Shown piece by piece: positions 50,442 to 62,600 of a stretch of 64,000 nt of DNA; position 1 is the first letter of the stretch, and each line of letters starts with the position of its first letter. The DNA comes from Lagopus muta. Its lineage: Eukaryota > Chordata > Aves > Galliformes > Phasianidae. A program made the translations under genes and the position numbers. Where the stretch lies: contig NC_064435.1 in the NCBI RefSeq assembly GCF_023343835.1, forward strand, positions 60,533,634 to 60,597,633, given 5' to 3'. The notes under the pieces are model-generated. The model did no database searches, was not told the origin of the DNA, and was given only the letters and a program-made list of their open reading frames with translations.

Positions 50442-52808
50442 CTACAAAAGAGAGAAAGAGGACTTTATCAAAAGTCCTAACTTTTAAACTTATGTCCTGA
50501 CACTTAAGTTTGTAAACGATATGCTTTCTCAGCTCACTTTTATTCCCTTTTGTTACTAAATCACAATATGGGCAGAGAAAACCAAAGTGAAATATATGTG
50601 TTACTTAAATTCACTTAGTCTGCATGTAGCAAGTACATTTAGTTATTGTTAGTTAGTTGCCTATTTCAGATATATTTTTGACCAAAAAAAATTGCCATTT
50701 CTTTACAGGTTATATTTGTAGTGGAAAAAGCAAAAAATTCTAAGTGTGCCTCTTGCCTTCAAATCTCTGTGCAGTCAGCTGGATTTGCTTAAGGATAGCA
50801 CAGCTGCCTAAAAGGCACAAGGCCTGACCGGCCTGTGCACTCGTGTTCCCAAAGAACATCATGTGAGGCCTCAAGCCTTCCTGTTACAGGAGTCTCCAAA
50901 ACCATTTTATCTCCAGTTCACATAGCTCACTCAAATCTAGAAGCGCTGTCAACCAAAATACTGAGCTGCAATAAGGTGGTGTAAACAACTGTGGAGAACA
51001 GCTGTGCTCCAAGAGCCTGTCTTTGGCCCAGGTGACATCCGCACGCCTAACTATTTTCAAAACCCCTGATGGACACCACTATGCTTGAGTTCTTTGAAAA
51101 TCTTGCTCTTCAATCCTCAGGAATGTTGCACTAATGGCACCTTGCTCCATAGCTTCCAAGGGCCAGAGGTGTGCGTTTGCTCATGTGTTTGCTCGCAGGC
51201 TTAGCTGCTGAATGACTTTATGGTTTCCATTTGTGATAATTCACACTTCTGCGTGGACTAATCAATATCTGATCCACTTGCTTTCGATGCGGTGCCAGGC
51301 TGCTGGGAAGGCTGTTCCAATCTCTGGTAATGGTACATCCCTGCTACTTGTTTAAGGACTGCTCCTCTAGTGTCTGACATTTTTCAACACAAAGCAGGAG
51401 ATACGCAGTACTGATACCTGGCCTATCACTTGCCTTGAAACATGGGGACCAATGATTTTGATTTAATGCAGCACAATAAGAGGAATCAGTACAGAGCAGT
51501 AGATTCAAGTCACACAGGGGAACAATGCGGTCATGAGAAAGAAAGAGGATTTAGTATCTGAAACTTAATTACTTTAAATGTGAATGGCTAGGAATGCTGT
51601 GGAACCAAATGTATTCCAAAACTGCGTTTTCTCAGTTATTTTTATGAAGTGACTGAAGTTCATCTAAAATTTGTCATCTTAGGAATTAATATACATGAAC
51701 TTGAAAAATTTCATGAAGTCAGTGTTAAAAATGAAATACCATCGATAAAGCCAACCTCTTAACTAATCTTACTCAGTGAGCTTCAGTCTGGACTAGATTC
51801 AGTGAGGAGACAGTAATTTTCATGTTTTTCTTTAGAATTTTCTCTGTCTCCTATCACTAGTGGAAGTACCTAGGCAAGAATTTGTCAGCTGTGGAGCCTG
51901 TAGAATTTAGATGCATTATGTAGAAACATTATGTAAATATATATTTTTGATATATTATGTGACCTTTTCCCTTAGCTGAATAATAACATCCCAGAAGCTG
52001 ACCAAGGCCATCATTTTTCATGCAATTTATTTTCTCTGAGGCATTCAGGAACTCCTTCAGAGATTAAAACCTACTAACACAAGGTTTTCTAAGATGACAT
52101 GTTATGTTTTTTTAATACACTCAGTACTTCTCAGCATTTCTTCTTTTTTGTAATAGGCATTTAAGTTGAAGAAGGAATTTGTTGAGTCCCTCCAGTCAGT
52201 AAGATGTGTCCCATGGAGGGGCAGGAGTAAAGCAGAAGGTACTTTCTGATGGAGCATTAAATTACACAACTGCATTATGTTGCAGAAAAATCGAGAGAGA
52301 ACATCTGATGCTCATGGGCAGACAGTTGGCAGAGGAGAAGCAGCAGCTTCTTAAAAACAAGGAGGAGTTTAAAGCAATGGTAGTGAATGTGAATTATCGA
52401 GGATATATGGGGGTAAAAATACTGAGAAATAATAGTTAATGAAAGGAGAGCAGAAGTTGGCCATCTCTAAGACTGGATAGAGAAGGGGAATGGAAGTTCC
52501 CTTGAAACTACAGATGGGCGCTTTTCTTCCTCTTGCCTTTCTATTCAGCAGGAATGTGCTTCAACTGCATGTTGCTGCTCCCCTGTTCTATGTTTACATA
52601 TTAAAAGCCAAGATAGAGAGCCTATCTAAACGAAATCCCAGTCCAAATATAGGAGTATTTGTGGCCAGAATGTGAAGGCAGTAAGATAGAATTGTTTTGT
52701 TTTCTTTTTCCACCCTATCCCCTTCCCCCCAAAAAAGTCAGCAGTTTTTTCTCCCACATCTTCCCCCAAAGAAAACAAACCCAAAGTGTGCCAAACAGGC
52801 ACTCCTAC
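50442..52808 (-). other. GALNT12: GALNT12 intron 9
   Basis: Intron of about 2.4 kb between exons 9 and 10. On the plus strand it contains two short open segments with good splice-like edges and coiled-coil-like translation (52157-52379), described among the findings. No repeat is called. Confidence 0.85.
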
Positions 52809-52964
52809 CTCTCTGAAAGCAAACTTCTGGTTTTCAGGAACATGGTGAATATTTTCTTGACACAAATTCATTGTCAAATAGTCAGTCCCTGCAATAACTG
52901 CTGCACAGGCTTCAGGCTGTCGAGTGTTGTAGTGTATTTCATTATGGGATGTGTACTCAAAAAA
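52809..52964 (-). CDS. GALNT12: GALNT12 exon 9 (ricin-type lectin domain)
   Basis: Encodes 52 residues from FFEYTSHNEIHYNTRQPEAC to VPENQKFAFRE, continuing exon 8 in phase 0 so that the junction reads GQNQ-FFEY, a QxF/W element of the beta-trefoil lectin fold. The human protein has FFEYTSQKEIRYNTHQPEGC and APENQKF here (recalled), so orthology is clear. It also holds the LCQEN segment and a second Q-K-F element. The acceptor is TTTATAG|TTT and the donor GAG|GTAGGA. The C-terminal lectin domain of GalNAc-transferases binds already glycosylated substrate and directs follow-up glycosylation. Confidence 0.96.
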
Positions 52965-55029
52965 CTATAAATGTGAGAGAAGAAACAGAGGGCAACAGTA
53001 ATTTCATATGTACACAAGAAAGTATTTATAGGAAAGATATCCTAAGATACTGAAGTTCACATATTAAAGTTAGTATTGTGGAGAGAGAATCTTCCAAATA
53101 TATTCAAGGAGCCTTAACTGCTGCTATTTGCTTACTATTTTACAGAAAATCAATCTCACCACAGCACTGATTTACTCTGGTAGAACTTAAGAGTGTATCA
53201 AAATGCTGAATAAATGCACTGGAAAACAGATGTTCCAACATTAAAGAACTTACCGCATTTGGCCGCAATATTCTACTTTCACAATTCAGACCACTTTTAA
53301 AAAGAGGACAGAAACCAGTTTGTAGCCTGACAGTATAACTTTTTAATTCAGCTGTCACAAAGCAATGTTCCTTTTAATTAAAAAGCTTCTCAATGAATAG
53401 TTCAAATGCAATTTGGTCAAGGTTCACATTCAGCTACAAAACAACTCAGGATGCACAGTGATGAGCATTTTATTACATGACATTTTAAGACATTATTCGG
53501 AACAAATCAGCTACAGCTGCTTTTAAACATGAGCAGAACTCTATTAAAGACAATTTACGGGCTTTGCTTGTTGTGCAATATTCTATAGAGATGTTCTGAG
53601 CATGCCCTAAACCATTGTTTTCCGCAGCAATTATGGTTGAAGCTTTCCTTAATTTTTTATTTTATTTTTATCATGGACACTTGCCAAATCTTGGACTTCA
53701 TTAAAGAAAATGGAAGAATATGAGAGCTATTTGTATTTAGCATGCTTATAAATAATTTAGACAACTATAGTGCACGGATGTGTGTTTAGAACAGATTTAG
53801 ATTATGCTCAGTGGGGTAGACAAGGGTTTTATGCACCTCAGAAAATGGCTTGTTACCAATAGTGTAGCTGCATTAGTGGAAAGCAATAAAAGGAGGAGGG
53901 AGAGAAGGAATCCTCTTTTGTTCTGTTTCACTCCTGAACAAAGTGATCATAAAACAGTGTGAAGGGAGCTATACCAATTCAGAAACTTAGTATATACTTG
54001 TGCTTACCAGGAGACCACTCTTAACAACCACTAGCTAATTAGCCTTGAAAGAGAAACTTAAAATGGACTTTTAATGTAAGTACCACTGCGTGATTAGCAA
54101 GTCTGCAAGCACACAGTTCCAGGTACCAGAGATCTGATCTAAGCTAAACTGGTGGTAGACTTTTCATGAATGAAACCTCTTGAGGAATTTCTCTGCCAAA
54201 GTAGCAGTTGCAGCTGTACATAAGCAAATGCTGCCCACTGCTTGCAGAGCTTCATGGCTGTTTTTCAAGGGCAGTGATGTAAATGATCCCCCTGAATTAA
54301 CACTTTCACCATCATTCAATCATAGGAAGTAGCAAATGAAACTGATTTGAAAAAGCAACTTAAGCTTGAAATCTACCTCCTGACATAGCATTCAAGAGAC
54401 TTTGATTTCCCCTAGAAACGTATTGCTAGGACTACTCTTATGATGTAAGCTACCTTACAATGTTTGCTTTATGCTAGAAATGTCTTATCATCAACAAAAG
54501 TAAAAAGTGGCAACGTTGGCCCAATATTTTACTTTCTGCCCCAATAAGCTGGTGCTCCCTATCCTTTCAGCATTCACGAATTTCGTATTTGAGGATGAAG
54601 ATCTTGCTTCTCCAGGCACCACAATAATCTGTGAGGTACTCGTTCTAAAACTATGACTTGTGAATAAAGGAAAAGCTTCACAGCTGTTTGTTGTGTCTGG
54701 ATGGATGCTGCAGATCAGCATGCTTTCTGCTGTTGCTTTTACAAGGTTCCATTTAGAGCCCTCCTCTGTAGTGGATTTATAAAGTAGAGCAACACTTAGT
54801 AACATTTGGCTTTGAGTATCAGCCAAAGCCTGCAAGCTGCTCATGGTACCAGATACATTAAAAGTGGATGGAGCAGCTACTAGATCAGAGCACTTCTTAC
54901 TACTGAGATCTTTCCTCAATGGCCTCTCAAGGACTTCTATCAGATTTTGGTGGAGAAGAGCTAATAAAATGAATAATTTCTGGGTAACATTAAGAACTGA
55001 GGCTATGTTAGTAACAGCCAAGCACTCAC

Positions 55030-55160
55030 ATTTCCCTGCCCAATGATTATACAGTCCCAGTGCCTCACCACCCTCATGGTGAGGAATTTCTTCCTTATAT
55101 CTAATCTAAACCTTCAGTTTTTACTTTAAAACTGTTACCTCCTGTCACTAGGTCTCACTT
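55030..55160 (-). mobile_element. CR1 LINE fragment, antisense, in GALNT12 intron 8
   Basis: Contains GTGCCTCACCACCCTCATGG, GAGGAATTTCTTCCTTATATC, TAATCTAAACC and TGTTACCTCCTGTCACTAGG, all typical of antisense CR1 tails. The 176-codon minus-strand ORF to its left begins next to this element. Confidence 0.88.
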
Positions 55161-58100
55161 GATGAGGCCTTTTACCCAATGCCTGCCATTTCTGGGATAT
55201 TTAGGGGATATGCCGTGGCTACGCAAGGGCATGGTGGTGCAAGGATGGTGGCTGCCTCATCAGACTCTGGAACACAGTCTCAGCCCTCTTCATGCCTGGC
55301 TACCTACTGCTCATCTGTGCAGTGGCAAAAGCTTGTACGTGGCAGGCACTTTCTGAGCAAACGAACCAGCAGTGATGCTACCAAGTGTAACATCATAGAA
55401 AGCCAGGGACTTTACTAAGCTTTTCATTTGCCTCTGTCCATTTGCCTTAAATGGGAATAGCAGGGGAATACTGTCAGACACAGTAGGCTGCTTAATGGTC
55501 ACCAATCTTCTTCCCATATCAGGCAGGCTTTCTACAGCATGCACTTGCCCTTCTGTCCTGCTTCCCAGCCACGGCAATGAGCTTTACTGGTCTTGAATTT
55601 CAAAGCTCTCCACTCTCACCTAACCAGACAGACACTTGGACTAAACATCAGTAGCCTGAGGTTCAAGCACTTCAGAAGTGTATTCTGTATTTTTTGCCTC
55701 GTATCTTCAACTTCTTGCTATAATGAACACACTCGTTTTTAACCACTCACAGTTAGCTTTCTTACTACTTACTCAAAAACAATTCAAAAGGACTAGCAGG
55801 AACCCTATCCCTAAGGACGTCATTGTGCAACTGGATTCAGGAAAGAAAGATTGACAAATTACCATGGATTTCAGATAATTTTCTGAGTGATTTTACTTTC
55901 TGAGAGATAATGTTGGAGCAGAAACCAGACTTCATAAATAATCAAGAGCAGAGAGCTCTCTTCTCTTGCTACAGTGCACATAGATACTCAGAAGTCACCA
56001 CAACTGGAGAACTGCTTCCAGTGAAGAGAGCTTTTCTAGTTGACCCCTACATAAACAGCCACCTGCCACCAGCATATCTTGCCTTCGGATGGCTGCACTG
56101 GTGTGTAAGATACATGTGGTAGACCAAGTTAACATTCACTAGTGTTAAATTGTACCAAGATGTTTCTGGAGAATAACTTTCCTGAGCTGTACTCTGGAGA
56201 ATAAACTTCACCCCTATACACCATGAGATAAAGTACGAATGAGCATCAGTGAGTACTGCCCAAGGAAGAAAGTGGTTAACTGTGGAACAAACACTGCAAT
56301 TGGAGGAAGGAATAAGGAGAATAATAGAGGGAAAAAAAAAAAAAGGGAGATAGATGAGAAAAGGAAAGGCACGTGATAAGGAGCAAAACATGACCTAGTA
56401 TGAGGACTAGCTGCCGGGAGAAACTGAGGGGACAGACAGATCAAGGAAGTCAGAGAAAGACTGGGAGCTAGCCAGTGTGGAACAGAAAGCACTAAAGCAC
56501 TGAGTGGAGAAGCTAGAGCCAAGACACAGGGCATGCAGAAGGAGACTGAAGTGAAGCTTTTTTATGAGTTAAAGCTGTGCAAGGTAAAGATTGGAGTGAC
56601 AAGAGCAGACTGGAGGAGAACAAGCAGAAGAGTTTGGGATTGGGTTGGCAGATTCACTTCCAAGGATGAGACAGAAATACCCATTGTCAGCAAGTATCTG
56701 CAAAACTCTGCAGTGAAGTGTCCTGCTCTCCTCAGTTTGATATGACTGGAAGATGACCTTCTTGTTTTCATCAGTTCCATCAGGTTAAAGGGATGGATGT
56801 ATATGGGGAAGATCTGAGCATGGCTAAGGAATTCACATGACCAAGAGCAGCCTGTTGTCTTTTAAGAATGACCATCTGTAGGTGTGGGAAATCAGGAAAT
56901 GAAGAGAAGTATTCTGTGAGCCAGAAAAAGGAAGTGCAAATTCAGGAATCCTGACTTCCATTTCCCATCTCAACTGTGCATGTAATTCTTGTTTTACTTT
57001 AGCTTCCTTTTGTTCCCACACCCACAGTTCTTCCTGCTGCCCACTTTTTGCTACAGAACTGCTGCTTTCACCCCTACTCATGACTCTCATTTACTTGCTG
57101 ATTAAGTCTTCCTATACATTTCCATTCAAACGAGTCTCCAGAGATCCTGCTTCTTTCACCCTCACTCTTCAGAGCTCCTAACTGCTACTTCTTCCCTGCC
57201 TGATACTTGCTGTTGTACCTCTGTCCCAGATTTCTTTTGCCCTCTCTCACCTTGGTCTTTCCCAGGCTCCGGACAGCCCATCCACAACTTTTTCCCAGTT
57301 TCACTAATATTGTTGTTTTATCCTTCCTTCTGCAGACTTTCCAATTCTTGTATCATCTCTTATTTTCTTTTGTAGGCTTACACTGCTGTCAGGTACTCTT
57401 TCCTCCTGCTCCTTGAATGCCAGCAGAGGGAGCAGTAATTGCACAACTTAAGAGCATCACTGCTCTCAGTCTGCTGCCTGCATCACAGGAATTTTGATGC
57501 ACTGCACTAGTGCATCAGCAGAGATGTGAGAGCATCAAAAAATCCAGTTATGTGATATCTTCACAGAGAATTTACAGTTCATCTTTAAGTGCTTCATAAG
57601 CAACTCTAAAAATGTCACCATGTAAGGCAGCTCTTCTTACAAATTGTACTACTTTTTTGCTTTTACCTTCTACTCTATGTCTTTACTTATTTTTTTGGAG
57701 GGTGGGGAGGGAGAATGGAAGGGGTAAAACTAAAATCAATCTTTTGTTCAAAGAAATATAAAAAAACTCAACTCCTCTCTTTTCTGTTATGCTTAATGCA
57801 AGAAAATAATTTAAAAAAAAAAAAAACTATAAATGACTTTGCATGTGAGGAGGTAATCCCACAAATGTAGACAGTTCTCAGTCTAGAAAAGTAATAAACA
57901 CCTCCTGATAAGGGAGTGGCTTAACTAGGTTTCATTTTCTATGTAGATGTAGAGACACATGCTCAACTTGGGCAGAGAGCTGAACTGAGCTAGTAAGATG
58001 GGTTTGTGTGATGCATCTTTGATTACTTGGTCCACATCCGTCACTACTGATATACTTCTAGCTTTTATAATACACAGTTCTCTTCAGGCTCTTCCCTTCA

Positions 58101-58510
58101 GCTTTAAGTCCAGGACAGAAACCTTACGAAAGTTAAAACAAACTACAGAAACTAATAAACAATATTAAATAGTAAAGCAATAAATGTGCTGTCAAAAATA
58201 AACAGTCTTCAGCTAGGATCTGAAACCCTGCTCTCAGACTGTTGTTTATTTTTATTTCCAAACCTAAAATGCAATTCATACTACTAACTTCCTCCTTAAG
58301 ATCGATTTATTTTTCAGCACTCAAGTTTTTTTCATTTTTTTAAAGCAGAGTTCAGAAAGAAAGCTGATAAAATGTTTGTGTGGCATAACCCTGGTCCTTT
58401 TCCAAACTTATTTTTCCATTCTGAGACAAATGTTTGGATTAATTTCCTAAAAGCACAATTAAACTGTTCAAACTATCACATAGTTACGTAGGCACTTGCT
58501 AAAAGAAAGT

Positions 58511-58742
58511 ACAAGGGCTACTCTGAAAGTAAGGCCTCCTCCTTTTTCTATGCTGGCTCATGATGTCAGAGGCAGAAGTTGGTGGTATGGCAGTAAAGGT
58601 TGAACTTTCCCATTAACATCTCATTACATTTTGTTGCCCTGTGACAGATGTGTTACTGTGCTCTTTTTATCTATTGTAGTTTCCACAGAAATAAATAGGA
58701 GGCATTACCTTTGGAGTGATCTACGCACATGTATCACCACCC
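58511..58742 (+). mobile_element. Mariner deletion derivative (Galluhop/Mariner1-like, chicken family)
   Basis: A non-autonomous element of about 230 bp with inverted ends: ACAAGGGCTACTCTGAAAGT then AAGGCCTCCTCC on the left, and the complement GTAATGCCTCCTATTT with CACTCCAAAG on the right. The left interior (CATGATGTCAGAGGCAGAAG, TTGGTGGTATGGCAGTAAAGG, ATTACATTTTGTTGCC, GTGACAGATG) matches, from memory, the 5' part of the chicken mariner. The transposase is deleted. Lies in GALNT12 intron 8. Orientation is by the retained 5' part. Confidence 0.88.
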
Positions 58743-59580
58743 CTGCCTTTAGAAGCACGCTAGATAGTCTAATTTGGGTTTGAAGCAAAAAAACCAACAA
58801 GCACATCATATGCCACATGTCAAACACTAAACCCCAGTTTTAGAAGATGACTACTCAAAGCCATGAGTAACAGCCATTGTAGATTGGCATTTGGTGCTCT
58901 GTGACACTTTTACTCTGTCTTAATGTGGAAAGCTTTATGGGAATTTCTGTCATACAGTTTCCGTCTGTATGTAAAAAAAAAAAAAAAATACTAGGAAGTA
59001 TTTTCAGCTTACCAAAAACAAGAAAACAAAAACTAAAGCATTAGGAAGGATCTGTGCTCACAAGATTTTATAGTGTTAGCTCAGGAGGATGCTTCTGCAG
59101 ATCAGAGTATTGGAGACAATGCTGTTCTGAACCTCTTTTGCAGTTAGATAAGAACAAACAGGACAATGACACATGCAGGCAAAATTAGGTGAGGTTTCCA
59201 ATGTCACTGAGGGCTTTGGCAGTGTGGACTCTACAGAGAGCTGGCATGCCCAAGACCATTTGCAGACGAGTGAACATTGGCCTATAAGCCATATAGCTTC
59301 ACTACTGTCCTATTAACCCCTGCTAATGAGTTCTGTGTAGTGGCATGATTAAGAGATTCATGAATTTCCTGGTCTGAGTAGATACATCTTGAGAACTATG
59401 AAATTCTGACCTCAGGATACATCAAAATTAATAGCAGCCAGAGGGAGAATCAAAATTAGATCTAAGATAATCTCTCTATGACAGTATATTCTGTCAGCCC
59501 TACTGCAATGTTTTTTACCAGACTTTTCATGTCAAAATCACACCATTAGTCAAAATGAACATAAAAACAATGAACCTTAC

Positions 59581-59694
59581 CTGATTTTGTCCCATGCCAT
59601 GACATGGGTATAGTATGACCCTGTGTCCAGTTATTTCGTGTTCATTTGGAGGGTTATAATCAAAGCAGAAGTTGGCCATTCCTCTGTTCTTCAG
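59581..59694 (-). CDS. GALNT12: GALNT12 exon 8 (ricin-type lectin domain)
   Basis: Internal exon of polypeptide N-acetylgalactosaminyltransferase 12, a Golgi type II membrane enzyme that adds GalNAc from UDP-GalNAc to Ser/Thr of mucin-type proteins. It encodes 38 residues, LKNRGMANFCFDYNPP through ILYPCHGMGQNQ, matching the start of the human GALNT12 lectin domain (NKGLTDYCFDYNPP and CHGMGQNQ, recalled). The acceptor is a pyrimidine-rich tract ending TTGATTAG|CTG and the donor is CAG|GTAAGG; both ends are phase 0. The numbering as exon 8 of 10 follows the human gene. The catalytic domain exons should lie to the right of the window. Confidence 0.96.
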
Positions 59695-62600
59695 CTAATC
59701 AAAACAAAAGAATATGTTAAAGAAAGGAAAATACATCGCAGTCACTTTACAGCTGCTAGGCTGTGAGGTTTATAGCCCAGAGCTGTTTCCCGGGAATTGG
59801 AATGGATCAAATGGATCACCTCCTTCAGACTAAAGTGAAAGAAAACTGAGGGGACTGTCCTGACTTGGTCATTGAACCAGTCAGACATGAAGGCTTCCCC
59901 AGGAAGGACACAATGTTCCAGGGTGTTTTGCAAGTGAAGTAGGCAGGGGCCACCTCCTATCACGTTGAGCAAGCCTGCACCTCACGCAGAACAGATATCT
60001 GACATGTCTTTCATTTCCATTCCTGCAGGGTCTACCTCTTCAATCTTCTAATGAAAAGAAGGTTACACAGTTTTTTTCAGTTTTTCAAATGAGAGATGTA
60101 AAAAGGAATTTGTTCTCAAAAGAACTCCAGTACCCTCTTGAGGTTGAACAGGCAGTCAGATTTTAAGATCAGAAACCATAAAAACAGGTTAAGATTTGTC
60201 TTTTGAAAGAGACACTAGATATTACATTAAATGTTCTTTACTACTAGAGCTGATCTTTGACACAATAGATGCATAATTTTTAGATTATGTGTTAAAATAC
60301 TAAGCTAGCTGATTTCAGAAAATCAGGCTAATTAACAAGGACTTGCATTTAAGTATTCAGGAGTCAAAGGTAACTGAAATTAAGTGGAACAATGCCATAA
60401 CAATTACTGAATCCTAGTATTACCCACTTAACCAAATTTAAAAACACATGGAGCAAAACAAGTTCTGTAAACACATGTTCAACCTGAATGCCCCCATTAC
60501 TGGGTGTAATTATATCAGAGACAAAAAAAGAACAAGCAGAGCAAATCTCAGAAGAGTTACTTCTGTAGGGTACAATTTTGCGTCTCTTCACCACTAGCCA
60601 TAATTATATCCTCAGTTCTCAATGCAGAGAAAAAACAAACAGAATTGAAAAGCGAAAGGTTAAAACCAACCAAACCCCTCAAGGTTCAAACTCACCAAAG
60701 AACAAACCATAGAAATAAGAAAATTAAATACTTGCACTCCACATGTGTTTTATTTTCCCTAACATCACCTTTTATTACTTCTTGATGTCTGCCTTCTGCT
60801 GCTTTGCACCCACTTCTGCTGTTGGGCAGCCACTTCTCAGCACACCTCATGCTTTGGATGGGAATGCACTAGGGGTTGAGGGGAACCATAGTGCTACCAC
60901 GGCCTGGGGCTTCCCACAGGGCTGTGGCTGTCATGCTTGATAGAGCAGTTCCAAAGTACCACTACCACAACCTGAATAGCACCTCTGAGATGACACACAC
61001 ATATAAGTGGGAGAGGAGGGAAATGGGGACAGCATGGAACAGGGGGCTCTAGGGTGATGGGCTGGAGACTCTTCCTCCCTCTCCCACCCTCTGAAGGGAG
61101 GTGTGCCATGAAGTGAACATGTTACAGACAGAGAAAGAAGCAGGAGGCTGCAGCAGGCTAGACATCTCTGCACTGAACAGTCTTTATCCCCCCTGCACGT
61201 CCTTCCCCCTGGTCTTCCACCTGTCTTGGCAAAGCTATTAACAGGAGTACATTTGCCAAATTTATACATTTAGGACTGAAGGCTTTGTGTTTTAATTTCT
61301 CTCCAAACACATTACTGCTATGTATTTGGTGTAACTTTCTCATTAAAGGATACAGCAACATCCAAATTTGGCACATTTCAAAATTCATTCTTATTTTTAG
61401 CATGCACATGTACCAGAAGTGAAATAAATCCTCTGGCCATTCTTTCTACTGACACTGCTTCTTGGCTTAAAAGGAATATACTACTGCACTCCTAAGTTGC
61501 CAAAAGAAGATGGTTTATTTACCTTTATAACATTGAGGAAGAAGTACTTTAAAACAAACAAAACAAAAACAGGGAAGAAAACAAATGATTTTTAACACAC
61601 ACCACAAGACAAAGCAATAATCTTCTGATGTTTTTATATTCTATGATAAAAAATCAGTCAAAGTCATACTCACTTAAAAATTAGAATCGTTATCTCTAAA
61701 ATTACAAATCAGCTTCTGTTGTTGTCAGTGGTTGTCCTCAGGATCAGAGGGCTTCTCATTAGTATTTTTAGCAGTGTATGACTTTGCTTGACAGTCTACT
61801 GACACCGTGAGGAAGATGATCGTAGCAGAGGACTTGTCCTTGGTGCCCTTCCAGACAACTCAAAGCCTTCACTATCACTCCAAGTGTGCGCCCTTCACTG
61901 TCATTCCCTGGCATTTGCTCTAGCAAGTGCCTTTTGTGACTTATAATTTTAAATAACCTATTTTGAAATGCCATGCACCATCAGAACTATTCCAACAAGG
62001 CACAAGAACACTCTTCTATCCTTACACAATGCCCAACTACAGCAAACAAAATAGAAGTGGTATAAAAGTCTACTAACTTAAGCTCTGCTTCAGATGTTTA
62101 AAACTCAGTCTGTATTCCTACAATGCTACTCCACATGCTTTCTCATTTTCTTTTTTTCAGGAATAAAATCTTGTGTGCTGTGCAGCCATGTTCCTACACA
62201 TACATTGTCAATAATTCAGCTTGGTTCTTTTAGGTTGTTTTATCAGACATGGGTAGATGTTCTTTCATACACTTTATCAGGAAGCCTAATCGATGCTTAA
62301 GATGTAGGGGGATAGTAAATAGTAAGGAGGTAAGTGATCTGATCTGACACAAAGGTCTGAAAGCAATTAGATTTTCAAATCTGATCATACCACCATTTAC
62401 ACTAAGAAAAATCAGTAATCATTCTGTTCCAAGTCAGTTTATGAAAATAATATTTTTCTCCCATTAAAGAGAATGCACAGTCTAAGTTCCATTTACATAC
62501 AATAGTTCTATCAAAATAAGAATCATCCACTATTTGCTAGAGCTATCTTTGTTCTAATATCCACTGTAAACAAGTCATGCAATAAGAACAACATTTTCTC

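Larger units (their letters stand above)
52965..59580 (-). other. GALNT12: GALNT12 intron 8
   Basis: Intron of 6.6 kb between exons 8 and 9. It contains an antisense CR1 fragment, the mariner derivative, an unassigned 176-codon minus-strand ORF (54491-55021) and a weak in-frame candidate exon (53254-53370). Confidence 0.85.

Noticed and set aside
59742..59972. 76-codon minus-strand ORF just upstream of GALNT12 exon 8
   Set aside because: No similarity to the GALNT12 catalytic domain; it lies in intron 7 and has a length common by chance.
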